A DNA stretch of 64,000 bases from Actinomyces oris (GTDB lineage Bacteria > Actinomycetota > Actinomycetes > Actinomycetales > Actinomycetaceae): contig NZ_MSGO01000030.1 of assembly GCF_001929375.1 (NCBI RefSeq), forward strand, positions 1 to 64,000, written 5' to 3'. The position numbers were made by a program, and so were the translations under genes. The notes beneath the pieces are model-generated. The model had not been told where the DNA came from. It did no database searches and saw only the letters and a list, made by a program, of their open reading frames with translations. Positions 36,680 to 44,517 of the stretch are shown here, piece by piece. Position 1 is the stretch's first letter; each line of letters begins with the position of its first letter.

Positions 36680-38389
36680 ATGACGCCAGCCGTCCTGTCA
36701 GCCCTGCCGATGCACCCAGCACCGCTCGCCCCAGCCTTGGCGGGACTGCCCGCCGCCTTCACGCCGTCGACCACCGCCGTGGGAGGCAACGTCTACCTCA
36801 CCGCCGCCGTGGGCCTGCTGCCGCTGGTGGTGTTCTTCGTCCTCATGGGCGTGTTCAAGGTGGCCACCCACTGGTGCGCCATCATCTCCCTGGTGATCGC
36901 CGCCATCACCGCGGTCGCGCTGTTCCACATGCCGGTGGGCATGACGATCATGAGCGCCACCCAGGGCATGGCGCTGGGATTCGTCCCGATCATCTACATC
37001 ATCATCGCGGCCGTGTGGCTCTACAACCTCACTGACGTCTCGGGGCGCTCCAAGGACCTCAAGGCCGTGTTCAACGTGATCGGCAAGGGCGACATGCGCG
37101 CCCAGGCCCTCATCGTGGCCTTCTCCTTCTGCGGCCTGCTCGAGGGGCTGGCCGGCTTCGGCGCCCCGGTGGCGATCGCCGCCGCCATGGTGGCGACCCT
37201 GGGCCTGCCCAAGCTCAAGGCGGCCGTCGTCGTCATGGTCGGTAACGCCATCAACGTGGGCTTCGGCGCCATGGCCATTCCCACCACGACGGCCGGCAAG
37301 CTCGGCGGCCAGGACCCGGTGACGGTCGCCACCGCCATGGGGCACCTGACCTGGGTGTTCTGCGCCTTCATCCCGCTCCTGCTGCTGTTCATCCTCGACG
37401 GCACCCGCGGCGTCAAGCAGCTGTGGCCGCTGGCGATCGTGGCGGGGCTGGCCACCGGGGTGGGCCACTTCTTCACCCCCTCGATCTCCTACGAGCTCAC
37501 CGCCGTGCTGGCCTCCCTGCTGGGACTGGCCGCCTCCTACATCTTCCTGCTGGTGTGGACCCCGAAGACCCCTGAGGAGTACCGCTCCCAGGTGGCCGCC
37601 GACGACGCCCCCGACCGCGAGCGCGTCATCCTGGCCCTGCTGCCCTACGTCCTGGTGGTGGTCATCATCGCCACGACCAAGCTGTGGACCCTGGGCGTCA
37701 ATCTCGACAAGGCCTTCAAGGCCACCGACCTGCCCCTGAAGTGGCCCGGCGTGTACGGCCAGCTCCTCAACGCCAAGGGCGAGGCCTCCAAGAGCGCCAT
37801 CTACACGCTTCAGACCCTGTCCAACCCGGGCACCTGGATCTTCCTGACCGCCATCATCGTCACCTTCATCTACGCGGCGCGCTCGGTACCGGGCAAGTTC
37901 GAGATGAGCGTGGGCAAGGGCTTCGCCACGCTGGCCAAGACCTGCTACACGCTGCGCATGGCGATCCTGACGATCGCCGCCGTCATGGCCCTGGCCTACG
38001 TCATGAACTTCTCCGGCCAGACCTCCGCGATCGGTGCGGCCCTGGCGGCCACGGGCGCCGCCTACGCCTTCCTCTCCCCGGCCCTGGGCTGGGTGGGGAC
38101 GGCCGTGGCCGGCTCGGCGACGAGCGCGGGCGCCCTGTTCGCCAACCTGCAGGCCACCGCCGCCCAGGGGGCCGGGCTCGACCCGAGGATCCTGCTGGCC
38201 GCCAACACCATCGGTGGCGGGCTGGGCAAGATCGTCTCCCCGCAGAACCTGGCCATCGCCTCGACCGCGGTGGACGCCCCCGGTACGGACGCCGAGATCC
38301 TCAAGAAGGCGGCCCCCTACTCCATCGGGCTGCTGCTGGTGCTGGGCACGCTCGTGCTCCTGGCCTCCCAAGTCGGGCTGGGCATCTGA
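36680..38389 (+). CDS. lctP: L-lactate permease LctP
   Basis: LctP imports lactate (and glycolate) with protons. The 569-residue protein has about 12-14 transmembrane helices and family blocks CGLLEGLAGFGAPVAIAAAM, NAINVGFGAMAIPTTT, ATGAAYAFLSPALGWVGT and ANTIGGGLGKIVSPQNLAIA. GTGGAG precedes the ATG at 36680; the longer frame from 36551 adds 43 non-hydrophobic residues. It begins the lactate-utilisation region, but the oxidation genes lutABC start 2.7 kb downstream, past an apparently inserted, repeat-flanked island. A 9-bp hairpin (38425-38455) likely terminates its transcript. Confidence 0.95.
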   Translation: MTPAVLSALPMHPAPLAPALAGLPAAFTPSTTAVGGNVYLTAAVGLLPLVVFFVLMGVFKVATHWCAIISLVIAAITAVALFHMPVGMTIMSATQGMALGFVPIIYIIIAAVWLYNLTDVSGRSKDLKAVFNVIGKGDMRAQALIVAFSFCGLLEGLAGFGAPVAIAAAMVATLGLPKLKAAVVVMVGNAINVGFGAMAIPTTTAGKLGGQDPVTVATAMGHLTWVFCAFIPLLLLFILDGTRGVKQLWPLAIVAGLATGVGHFFTPSISYELTAVLASLLGLAASYIFLLVWTPKTPEEYRSQVAADDAPDRERVILALLPYVLVVVIIATTKLWTLGVNLDKAFKATDLPLKWPGVYGQLLNAKGEASKSAIYTLQTLSNPGTWIFLTAIIVTFIYAARSVPGKFEMSVGKGFATLAKTCYTLRMAILTIAAVMALAYVMNFSGQTSAIGAALAATGAAYAFLSPALGWVGTAVAGSATSAGALFANLQATAAQGAGLDPRILLAANTIGGGLGKIVSPQNLAIASTAVDAPGTDAEILKKAAPYSIGLLLVLGTLVLLASQVGLGI

Positions 38390-38424
38390 GGCCGCCGGAG
38401 CCTGACTCGCACTCCCGCGTACAG

Positions 38425-38455
38425 CGCCCCCGGATCCTTCGCGGTCCCGGGGGCG
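38425..38455 (+). terminator. Rho-independent-like hairpin after lctP
   Basis: CGCCCCCGG and CCGGGGGCG form a perfect 9-bp stem around a 13-nt loop, 36 nt after the lctP stop codon. No T-run follows. Confidence 0.65.
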
Positions 38456-38484
38456 TCGTGCGTGTACCCACGCCTGCGGCGTCG

Positions 38485-38594
38485 GATCGGGAACGTACTT
38501 CCCAGCCGAGGACTGCGATCCCCCACCGACGACTGCGCCCCGGCACGCACATTCTGACGACAAGCGCAGTCCTCGCCGCAAAAGTACGTCCTCG
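38485..38594. repeat. 110-bp repeat element, copy 1
   Basis: This stretch is about 95% identical (6 mismatches by eye) to 40623-40732, in the same orientation. The element is itself an imperfect palindrome: ACGTACTTCCCAGCCGAGGA near one end matches the complement of the end TCCTCGCCGCAAAAGTACGT. It contains no coding capacity, as expected for a MITE or REP-type element. The two copies bracket the peptide/TetR/Sap genes. Confidence 0.85.
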
Positions 38595-38730
38595 ACGGCG
38601 GCCTCACTGGCCAGGGCGACACGATTCTGTTGGGATGGGCGCGAAGGAGGCCCCGATCCTCCTTCGCAGGCGTTCCTGATGAGTCTCGTCGTGATGTGGA
38701 CAGGGCGGAGCGGCGCCGGCCATAATGGTC

Positions 38731-38763
38731 GGGAGCCACCCGGGTGCTAGCCGGGCGACTCCC
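38731..38763 (-). terminator. Hairpin downstream of the small cationic peptide gene
   Basis: GGGAGCCACCCGGGT and AGCCGGGCGACTCCC pair at 12 of 15 positions around a 3-nt loop, about 20 nt past the stop of the minus-strand peptide gene. Confidence 0.5.
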
Positions 38764-38780
38764 CCAGCAAGCAGCCAGCC

Positions 38781-38924
38781 TCAGCTGAACCACTTGCTCA
38801 GGGCATCCACCAGGACACCGACGGCCCGGATCAGGCGAGCAATAGCGGTCAAGACTTTGCTCACCTTCCGGGCCGTTACCTTGCCCCGGCGGACTTTCAC
38901 ATTCCGGCCTTTCGGCTTGGACAC
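38781..38924 (-). CDS. 47-aa cationic amphipathic peptide, possible bacteriocin or small membrane-active protein
   Basis: I do not recognise a family. The peptide starts with a GTG (read MSKPKGRNVKVRRGKV) and continues ARKVSKVLTAIARLIRAVG, ending VDALSKWFS. It has 13 Lys/Arg and a single Asp, so net charge is about +12. The last 30 residues can form an amphipathic helix ending in an aromatic Trp-Phe. The start is set by an ideal ribosome site, AAGGAGGTGA, matching the 16S tail with GGAGG 8 nt from the GTG. A longer frame from 38969 exists. A hairpin follows the stop. No leader-peptide cleavage site is visible, so if it is a bacteriocin it would be of the leaderless type. A TetR and a LysE-like membrane protein are nearby. 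Confidence 0.65.
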   Translation of the reverse strand: MSKPKGRNVKVRRGKVTARKVSKVLTAIARLIRAVGVLVDALSKWFS

Positions 38925-39138
38925 GGCCCTCACCTCCTTCCCAGCTCCTCTCCTCCCCGGCCAGGACACTGCACGTGTTCCGGGGGAAGGAGCCGAAGGG
39001 AGGCGCCCCCAATCATGCCAGCCGGCACTGACATCCTGAGCTCGGCCCTACCGCAGTTGTGGGCCGCATAGCCGCGCATTCCCTCCGGGTCTCGTGCATC
39101 TCACGCCATCGCCGACGTCCTCGCGGGCATCTCGGGTC

Positions 39139-39756
39139 TCACAGGCCTCGCAGGATCAGGCCCAGCCCCGCGCGCAGCTGGCCGATCACCTCGTCGGACT
39201 CCGTTGGCGGGGCGTTGAGCAGGTCGAGGGTCAGCCCGTTGACGACGGCGGTCACCAGGCGCGCTCCCTCGGCGGGTGACAGGTCCACGCGCATACGACC
39301 GGCCTTCCGAGCGTCCGCCAGAATGCCCTCGACCCAGGTACGCATGGTCTGGAGCGCCTCCCAGTAGGGATCGGCCAGCCAAGGCCTGGTGGATGCAGCG
39401 GCACCGAAGGCGACCCAGGCAGCCGCGTCCTCGCGCTGCACGGCCCCGGTCGGCAGAAGCTCGGCAAGAGCCCTCACCAGGGTCTCCGGCTGTGCGGGAT
39501 CCACCTCATGAGAGAGCACACGGCCACCCTGGCGCTGGACGGAACGGACGAGGGCGTCGGTCAGCAGAGTTCGCCGGCTCGGCGAGCGGTACTGAACGGT
39601 GCCCGGGGCGACGCCGAGCCGGGCCGCCACTCTGCGAACACTGACCCGGTCGAAGCCCTCCTCGGCGATGATCGCGATGGTGGCGTCAGCGGTCATGATC
39701 GCTGCCGATGACATCAGGGCGTTAAGGACCGATCGCCGGCCCGTTTCCTGGTCCAT
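39139..39756 (-). CDS. TetR-family regulator divergent from the Sap/LysE-like gene
   Basis: The 205-residue protein has an N-terminal TetR HTH (VSVRRVAARLGVAPGTVQYR, residues about 38-57) and a helical effector domain ending LRAGLGLILRGL. GGAGG lies 8 nt before the ATG at 39756. It is divergent from the membrane protein at 39935. The 178-nt gap holds two palindromic sites of the form TCATACGATCGTATGA, 22 bp apart centre to centre, which is a classic TetR operator arrangement. It likely represses itself and the membrane protein. The inducer is unknown. Confidence 0.88.
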   Translation of the reverse strand: MDQETGRRSVLNALMSSAAIMTADATIAIIAEEGFDRVSVRRVAARLGVAPGTVQYRSPSRRTLLTDALVRSVQRQGGRVLSHEVDPAQPETLVRALAELLPTGAVQREDAAAWVAFGAAASTRPWLADPYWEALQTMRTWVEGILADARKAGRMRVDLSPAEGARLVTAVVNGLTLDLLNAPPTESDEVIGQLRAGLGLILRGL

Positions 39757-39868
39757 GACGCTGCCCTCCGCGGTTGTCCCTTTCAGTGCCTTCGCAGGCG
39801 CCCTCCACCGTCGTTACTCCCACCGACATCTCGGGCGCTCAATAACGGTTGCCTCACCAGACTATCCC

Positions 39869-39906
39869 TCATACGATCGTATGAGAACTGTCATACGGTC
39901 GTACGA
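39869..39906. promoter_or_regulatory. Tandem TetR operators
   Basis: Site 1, TCATACGATCGTATGA (39869-39884), is a perfect 16-bp palindrome. Site 2, TCATACGGTCGTACGA (39891-39906), matches it at 14 of 16 positions. The 22-bp centre spacing puts both on the same face of the helix. They lie 28 nt upstream of the Sap-type start codon. Confidence 0.75.
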
Positions 39907-39934
39907 CAGCAATCGGTTAACGAGCGAGGTACCC

Positions 39935-40615
39935 ATGGAACACGCCGCCACACTCGCAGGACTCGCCCTGCTGGACTCCACCAGCCTGGGCACGCTGGTC
40001 ATCCCGATCGCGCTCGTCGTGCGCAGCCGTCGCGTGGACCGTGGGCCGATGACCATCTACCTGACCACCGTGTGCCTGGTGTACCTCGGCCTCGGGATCG
40101 CCCTCGTGGCCGGCTTCGACCTCATCGGCTCCGCTGCGGCGCGCCTGGCCCGCACCGAGACGGCACAGTGGGCGACCCTCGTCATCGGTGTGGTGCTGGC
40201 GGGTTTCAGCATCCTCAGCCCCAACCCGCCCAAGCCCGAGCCCGGAACGGATTCTCTGGGAAACCGGCCCACTCCCGCCTCAGCCGGGGCGATGGTCGTT
40301 CTGGGGCTGGGAGCCTCACTCGCCGAAGCCGCCACCATGGTCCCCTACATCGCGGCGACCGGGATCATCGCCTCCTCCCCAGAGGCTTGGCCGGCACGGA
40401 TCGTCACCTTGATCCTGTACTGCCTGGTCATGATCGCACCCGCCCTCGTCATGCTCGGCCTGGCCGATACGCTGGGGCAGCGTTTTCTACCCAAGCTGGC
40501 CAGAATCGCCCCCAGGCTGGAGTATGAGACCAAGGTCACCCTCCTGTGGATCGCAGCGCCCCTCGGCCTCCACCTCGCCGCGCGCAGCGCAGGCGCCCTG
40601 GGCCTCTTGGGTTAG
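39935..40615 (+). CDS. Sap/GAP-family (LysE superfamily) membrane protein
   Basis: The 226-residue protein has about six transmembrane helices and resembles the Sap family (sulfolipid/GPL-addressing proteins of mycobacteria). Hydrophobic blocks flank SLGTLVIPIALVVRSRRV and LGLGASLAEAATMVPYIAA. This family belongs to the LysE exporter superfamily and is linked to lipid or small-molecule export. The ATG at 39935 follows GAGG and sits 28 nt after the operator pair, so it is probably repressed by the divergent TetR. With the nearby cationic peptide, an export or immunity role is imaginable but only inferred. Confidence 0.7.
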   Translation: MEHAATLAGLALLDSTSLGTLVIPIALVVRSRRVDRGPMTIYLTTVCLVYLGLGIALVAGFDLIGSAAARLARTETAQWATLVIGVVLAGFSILSPNPPKPEPGTDSLGNRPTPASAGAMVVLGLGASLAEAATMVPYIAATGIIASSPEAWPARIVTLILYCLVMIAPALVMLGLADTLGQRFLPKLARIAPRLEYETKVTLLWIAAPLGLHLAARSAGALGLLG

Positions 40616-40622
40616 CCGCACC

Positions 40623-40732
40623 GATCGGGGACGTACTTCCCAGCCGAGGACTGCGATCCCCCACCGGCGACTGCGCCCCGGCGCGCGCATTCTGACAACA
40701 AGCGCAGTCCTCACCGCAAAAGTACGTCCTCG
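40623..40732. repeat. 110-bp repeat element, copy 2
   Basis: Direct copy of 38485-38594 (about 95% identical by eye), 7 nt after the stop of the Sap-type gene. It marks the right edge of the island between lctP and lutA. Confidence 0.85.
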
Positions 40733-41087
40733 CGGCGAAAGCACGTTCTCGACGGCGCCGGTCGCACTCCCGACGGGGCCTCCCCGACCCCCATCACGGA
40801 TAAGGGCAGTGATGCATGACGCAATCCGCATCTAGGACTTACCTCCCACACGCCGCGGACGCCTCTCTCCCGAACCAACACTGTCCTGCACAGATCTGCA
40901 CCATCCCGCCGAAAAGCCCGCACCGAAGGTCAGGACCGGCCGACCAGGAGCCCCACGTTGTCCGACGACCGCCGCCATCGGCCCGTAGCCTGAGGCGCAG
41001 CCGAGGCCGCATCACGTCCTGCTACGAAGCAGGTAAGTCCGGGCGGTCCTCGTGACAGTCTCAGCTACGACGTCGTGGAGGCATATC
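40733..41087 (+). other. Upstream region of lutABC, no gene seen
   Basis: A 355-nt stretch holding no supported coding region. It must contain the lutABC promoter, but I found no convincing -35/-10 pair or LldR/GntR-type palindrome. Confidence 0.4.
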
Positions 41088-41918
41088 GTGCGAATCGCCC
41101 TTTTCGCCACCTGTCTTGCGGACACCATGTTCCCGCAGGCAGCGCAGGCAACCGTCACCATCCTGGAGAGGCTCGGCCACCAGGTCTGCTTCCCCGAGGG
41201 ACAGGTCTGCTGCGGCCAGATGCACGCCAACACCGGCTACTTCAAGCAGGCCGCCAAGATCACCCGCAACCACGTGGATACCTTCTCCCCCGTGCTCGAC
41301 GGCGAGTGGGACGCGATCGTCATCCCCTCGGGCTCGTGCACCGGCGCGGCCCGTCACGAGCAGGGGCTCGTGGCCGAGCATGTGGGCGACACGGCCCTGG
41401 CCAAGCGGGTCGAGCAGATCGCCGCGCACACCTACGACCTCACCGAGCTGCTCATCGACGTCCTGGGCACCGAGGACGTGGGCGCCTACTTCCCCCACAC
41501 GGTCACCTACCACCCCACCTGCCACTCGCTGCGCATCGCCAAGGTCGCCGACCGCCCCTACCGCCTCCTCAAGGCCGTCGAGGCGCTCACCCTCATCGAC
41601 CTGCCCGACGCCGAGGTCTGCTGCGGGTTCGGCGGCACCTTCTCCATGAAGAACTCCGAGACCTCCACCGCGATGCTCGCCGACAAGATGAGCAACGTGA
41701 TGTCCACGCGCGCCGAGGTCCTGTGCGCCGGCGACTACTCCTGCCTCATGCACATCGGCGGTGGCCTGTCCCGTGTCAACTCCGGGGTGCGCATCATGCA
41801 CCTGGCCGAGATCCTGGCCTCCACCAAGGACGCGCCCTTCGAGGGCAACATCTCCTTCGCCCCCAAGCACGTCCAGCACACCGGTAACTCTCAGCACACA
41901 CAGGCGGTGGCACGATGA
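41088..41918 (+). CDS. lutA: LutA, (Fe-S)-binding subunit of lactate utilisation complex
   Basis: LutA is part of the LutABC L-lactate oxidising complex (lactate to pyruvate). The 276-residue protein has two cysteine-rich CCG domains: TCLADTM, QVCCGQMH and PSGSC, then YHPTCHSLR and EVCCGFGGTFS. These bind Fe-S clusters as in heterodisulfide-reductase/GlpC-type subunits. The GTG at 41088 (VRIALFATC) is chosen because it directly precedes the first motif and GGAGG lies just upstream. It overlaps lutB by four bases (ATGA). The operon lutA-lutB-lutC ends in a strong hairpin after lutC. Confidence 0.94.
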   Translation: MRIALFATCLADTMFPQAAQATVTILERLGHQVCFPEGQVCCGQMHANTGYFKQAAKITRNHVDTFSPVLDGEWDAIVIPSGSCTGAARHEQGLVAEHVGDTALAKRVEQIAAHTYDLTELLIDVLGTEDVGAYFPHTVTYHPTCHSLRIAKVADRPYRLLKAVEALTLIDLPDAEVCCGFGGTFSMKNSETSTAMLADKMSNVMSTRAEVLCAGDYSCLMHIGGGLSRVNSGVRIMHLAEILASTKDAPFEGNISFAPKHVQHTGNSQHTQAVAR

Positions 41919-43648
41919 CACAGGTATTTCTCGGCATGCCCCACACGGGCGGGTGGCGCACCGAGGTCGAGCAGCCCGAGGACACGCTGCGCTGGGGGCA
42001 CACCTTCCCCGAGGGCGCGCACAAGACGCTGGCCAACACCCAGATGCGCCGCAACCTGGGTCACGCCACACGCACCATCCGCTCCAAGCGCGCCGACCGC
42101 GTGGCCGAGATGCCCGACTGGGAGGACCTGCGCAACGCCGCTGAGGCCGTCAAGTTCGAGGTCGCCTCGCGCCTGCCCGAGCTGTTGGAGCAGTTCGAGG
42201 CCAACGTGACCGCCCGCGGTGGAATCGTCCACTGGGCGCGCGACGCCGCCGAGGCCAACCGGATCATCACCGACATCATCGCCTCAAAGGGCGTCGACGA
42301 CATCGTCAAGATCAAGTCGATGGCCACCCAGGAGACGAACCTCAACGAGTACCTGGCCGACCGGGGCATCACCGCCCACGAGACGGACCTGGCCGAGATG
42401 ATCGTCCAGCTCGCCGACGACATGCCCTCGCACATCGTGGTGCCCGCCATCCACCGCAACCGCTCCGAGGTGCGCGGCATCTTCCTGGACCGCATGGAGG
42501 ACGCCCCCGCGGACCTCTCCGACGACCCCAAGGAGCTCACGGCCGCGGCCCGCTCGCACCTGCGCAACAAGTTCCTGCACGCCTCGGTGGCCGTCTCCGG
42601 CACGAACATGGGTGTGGCCGAGACCGGCACGGTCTCCATCTTCGAGTCCGAGGGCAACGGGCGCATGTGCCTGACCCTGCCGGACACGCTCATCACCCTC
42701 ATGGGGATCGAGAAGCTGGTGCCCCGGTTCCAGGACGTGGAGATCTTCTCCCAGCTCCTGCCGCGCTCGGCCACCGGTGAGCGCATGAACCCCTACACCT
42801 CCATGTGGACCGGTGTCACCGAGGGCGACGGCCCCAAGGAGTTCCACCTGGTGCTCATGGACAACGGGCGCACCAAGACCCTGGCCGACCCGGTGGGCCG
42901 CCAGGCCCTGGCCTGCATCCGCTGCGGGTCGTGCATGAACATCTGCCCCGTCTACCAGCACACCGGTGGACACGCCTACGGCTCGGTCTACCCCGGCCCG
43001 ATCGGCTCGATCATCACGCCTCAGCTCACGCAGGGGCTGGCCGACGACGACCCGGTCCACACCCTGCCCTTCGCCTCCTCCCTGTGCGGGGCCTGCGGCG
43101 AGGTGTGCCCGGTCAAGATCGACATCCCCACGATCCTCGTCCACCTGCGGGCCCGCTCCGTGGACGTCAAGCGCCGCATCGTGCCGGACGTGTGGGACGT
43201 GGCCATGAACGTCTCGGCCCCGGTGATGTCGAAGAGCTCGCTGTGGGAGGCCGCCTCGCAGACGGTCAAGGCCTCCGCGCTGCTGGGCGGCAAGGACGGC
43301 AAGATCGGCGCCCTGCCCTTCCCGGCCTCCCTGTGGACCGGGGCACGCGACCTGCCGGTGGCCCCCTCGGAGACCTTCCGCCAGTGGTGGAGGCGCACCC
43401 ACCCCGAGGGCGAGACTCCCCTGAGCCAGGTCGCCGGCGCCCAGGTCGGCCGCGGACACGCGGACGGCTTCCCGGCCGATCCACCACCGTCTCCCGGAAA
43501 GCCGGTGTCCGGCAGCGCGAGCGCCGACGGCGAGCCCACCCCGGCCGCGCTGGACGCACGCTCGGCCATCAACAACCCTGAGCCGATCGCCCCGGAGGCA
43601 TCCGCCACCCAGGCCCCGGCCGGCTCGACCAGCGAGGAGGAGCTGTGA
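41915..43648 (+). CDS. lutB: LutB, iron-sulfur oxidoreductase subunit of lactate utilisation complex
   Basis: The 577-residue subunit carries a LUD-type N-terminal domain (IKSMATQETNLNEYLADRG; SVAVSGTNMGVAETGT). Two 4Fe-4S motifs follow, CIRCGSCMNICPVY and CGACGEVCP, and then a variable acidic, Pro/Ala-rich C-terminal tail of about 80 residues. It passes electrons from lactate oxidation to the respiratory chain. The ATG overlaps the end of lutA and the stop overlaps the lutC start region, indicating tight coupling. The long tail is more extended than in the Bacillus protein. Confidence 0.94.
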   Translation: MTQVFLGMPHTGGWRTEVEQPEDTLRWGHTFPEGAHKTLANTQMRRNLGHATRTIRSKRADRVAEMPDWEDLRNAAEAVKFEVASRLPELLEQFEANVTARGGIVHWARDAAEANRIITDIIASKGVDDIVKIKSMATQETNLNEYLADRGITAHETDLAEMIVQLADDMPSHIVVPAIHRNRSEVRGIFLDRMEDAPADLSDDPKELTAAARSHLRNKFLHASVAVSGTNMGVAETGTVSIFESEGNGRMCLTLPDTLITLMGIEKLVPRFQDVEIFSQLLPRSATGERMNPYTSMWTGVTEGDGPKEFHLVLMDNGRTKTLADPVGRQALACIRCGSCMNICPVYQHTGGHAYGSVYPGPIGSIITPQLTQGLADDDPVHTLPFASSLCGACGEVCPVKIDIPTILVHLRARSVDVKRRIVPDVWDVAMNVSAPVMSKSSLWEAASQTVKASALLGGKDGKIGALPFPASLWTGARDLPVAPSETFRQWWRRTHPEGETPLSQVAGAQVGRGHADGFPADPPPSPGKPVSGSASADGEPTPAALDARSAINNPEPIAPEASATQAPAGSTSEEEL

Positions 43649-44298
43649 TGGATGCGAAGTCCGCGATCCTGGCCCGCGCCCGCGACGCGATCTCGCGGTC
43701 CCAGACCCGACCGGTGGGGCCGATCCCGCGCAACTACATCCGCTCCGGGGACAATCCCCCCGGCTCCAAGCCCGTGGTTGAGGAGATGATCGAGAAGCTC
43801 GAGGACTACTCGGCCGAGGTCATCGTCGCCCCCAAGGACGCGGCGATCCTGGATGCCATTGACGAGCTGCTCGGTGAGGCGCGCTCCGTCGTCGTCCCCG
43901 CCGGGCTGCCCGAGGACTACAAGAAGGCGGCGGCCCGGGGCGGCCGCACCGTGGTGGAGGACTCCCGCGAGGAGGCCATCGCCACCCTCGACCTCAATGA
44001 GATCGACGCCGTGCTGACCTGCTCGCGTGTGGGCATCTCGATCTCGGGAACGATCGTCCTCGACGGCGAACCGGACCAGGGCCGCCGGGCCATCTCGCTG
44101 GTGCCGGACAAGCACGTCGTGGTTCTGGAGCGCGAGACGATCATGCCGACGGTGCCGCAGGCCGTCGACGTCCTGGGCAAGCATCCCACGCGCCCGATGA
44201 CGTGGATCGCCGGCGGCTCGGCCACCAGCGACATCGAGCTGGTGCGCGTCAACGGCGTGCACGGCCCGCGCAACCTGCGCGTCGTCATCGCCCACTGA
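43648..44298 (+). CDS. lutC: LutC, LUD-domain subunit of lactate utilisation complex
   Basis: The 216-residue LUD protein completes LutABC. It shows the LUD core VLTCSRVGISISGTIVLDG, LVPDKHVVVLERETIMPTVP and the end IELVRVNGVHGPRNLRVVI. AGGAGG lies 7 nt before the ATG, which overlaps the lutB stop (TGATG); a GTG one codon upstream is a less well spaced alternative. A 14-bp near-perfect hairpin follows 22 nt downstream, separating it from the next gene. Confidence 0.94.
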   Translation: MDAKSAILARARDAISRSQTRPVGPIPRNYIRSGDNPPGSKPVVEEMIEKLEDYSAEVIVAPKDAAILDAIDELLGEARSVVVPAGLPEDYKKAAARGGRTVVEDSREEAIATLDLNEIDAVLTCSRVGISISGTIVLDGEPDQGRRAISLVPDKHVVVLERETIMPTVPQAVDVLGKHPTRPMTWIAGGSATSDIELVRVNGVHGPRNLRVVIAH

Positions 44299-44319
44299 GG
44301 TTCATCAAGACCGCCCGCA

Positions 44320-44360
44320 CTCCGCGTCGCCCGATTGCTCACTGCTCGGGCGGCGCGGAG
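44320..44360 (+). terminator. Terminator hairpin after lutABC
   Basis: CTCCGCGTCGCCCG (44320-44333) pairs with CGGGCGGCGCGGAG (44347-44360) at 13 of 14 positions. It lies 22 nt after the lutC stop. Confidence 0.7.
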
Positions 44361-44517
44361 CCTTGTCGGCTCTTCCCTGCTCCCGCAAGAGTTTCACGGG
44401 GATCCGGGTGAGGGGCGGACCGTTCCGCTGAGGCCTCCCGGGGCGGACGCACACCGGATTTCCAAGGAGGCCGGGTTGACTGAGGGCGACTGGTGGCAGC
44501 GCGGAAAGGACCTCTTC

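Noticed and set aside
36698-38581. 627-codon minus-strand frame opposite lctP
   Set aside because: Shadow of a membrane-protein gene, His/Asp/Gly-rich with no recognisable domain.
40733-41087. LldR/GntR operator for lutABC
   Set aside because: No convincing palindrome of the known type was visible upstream of lutA.
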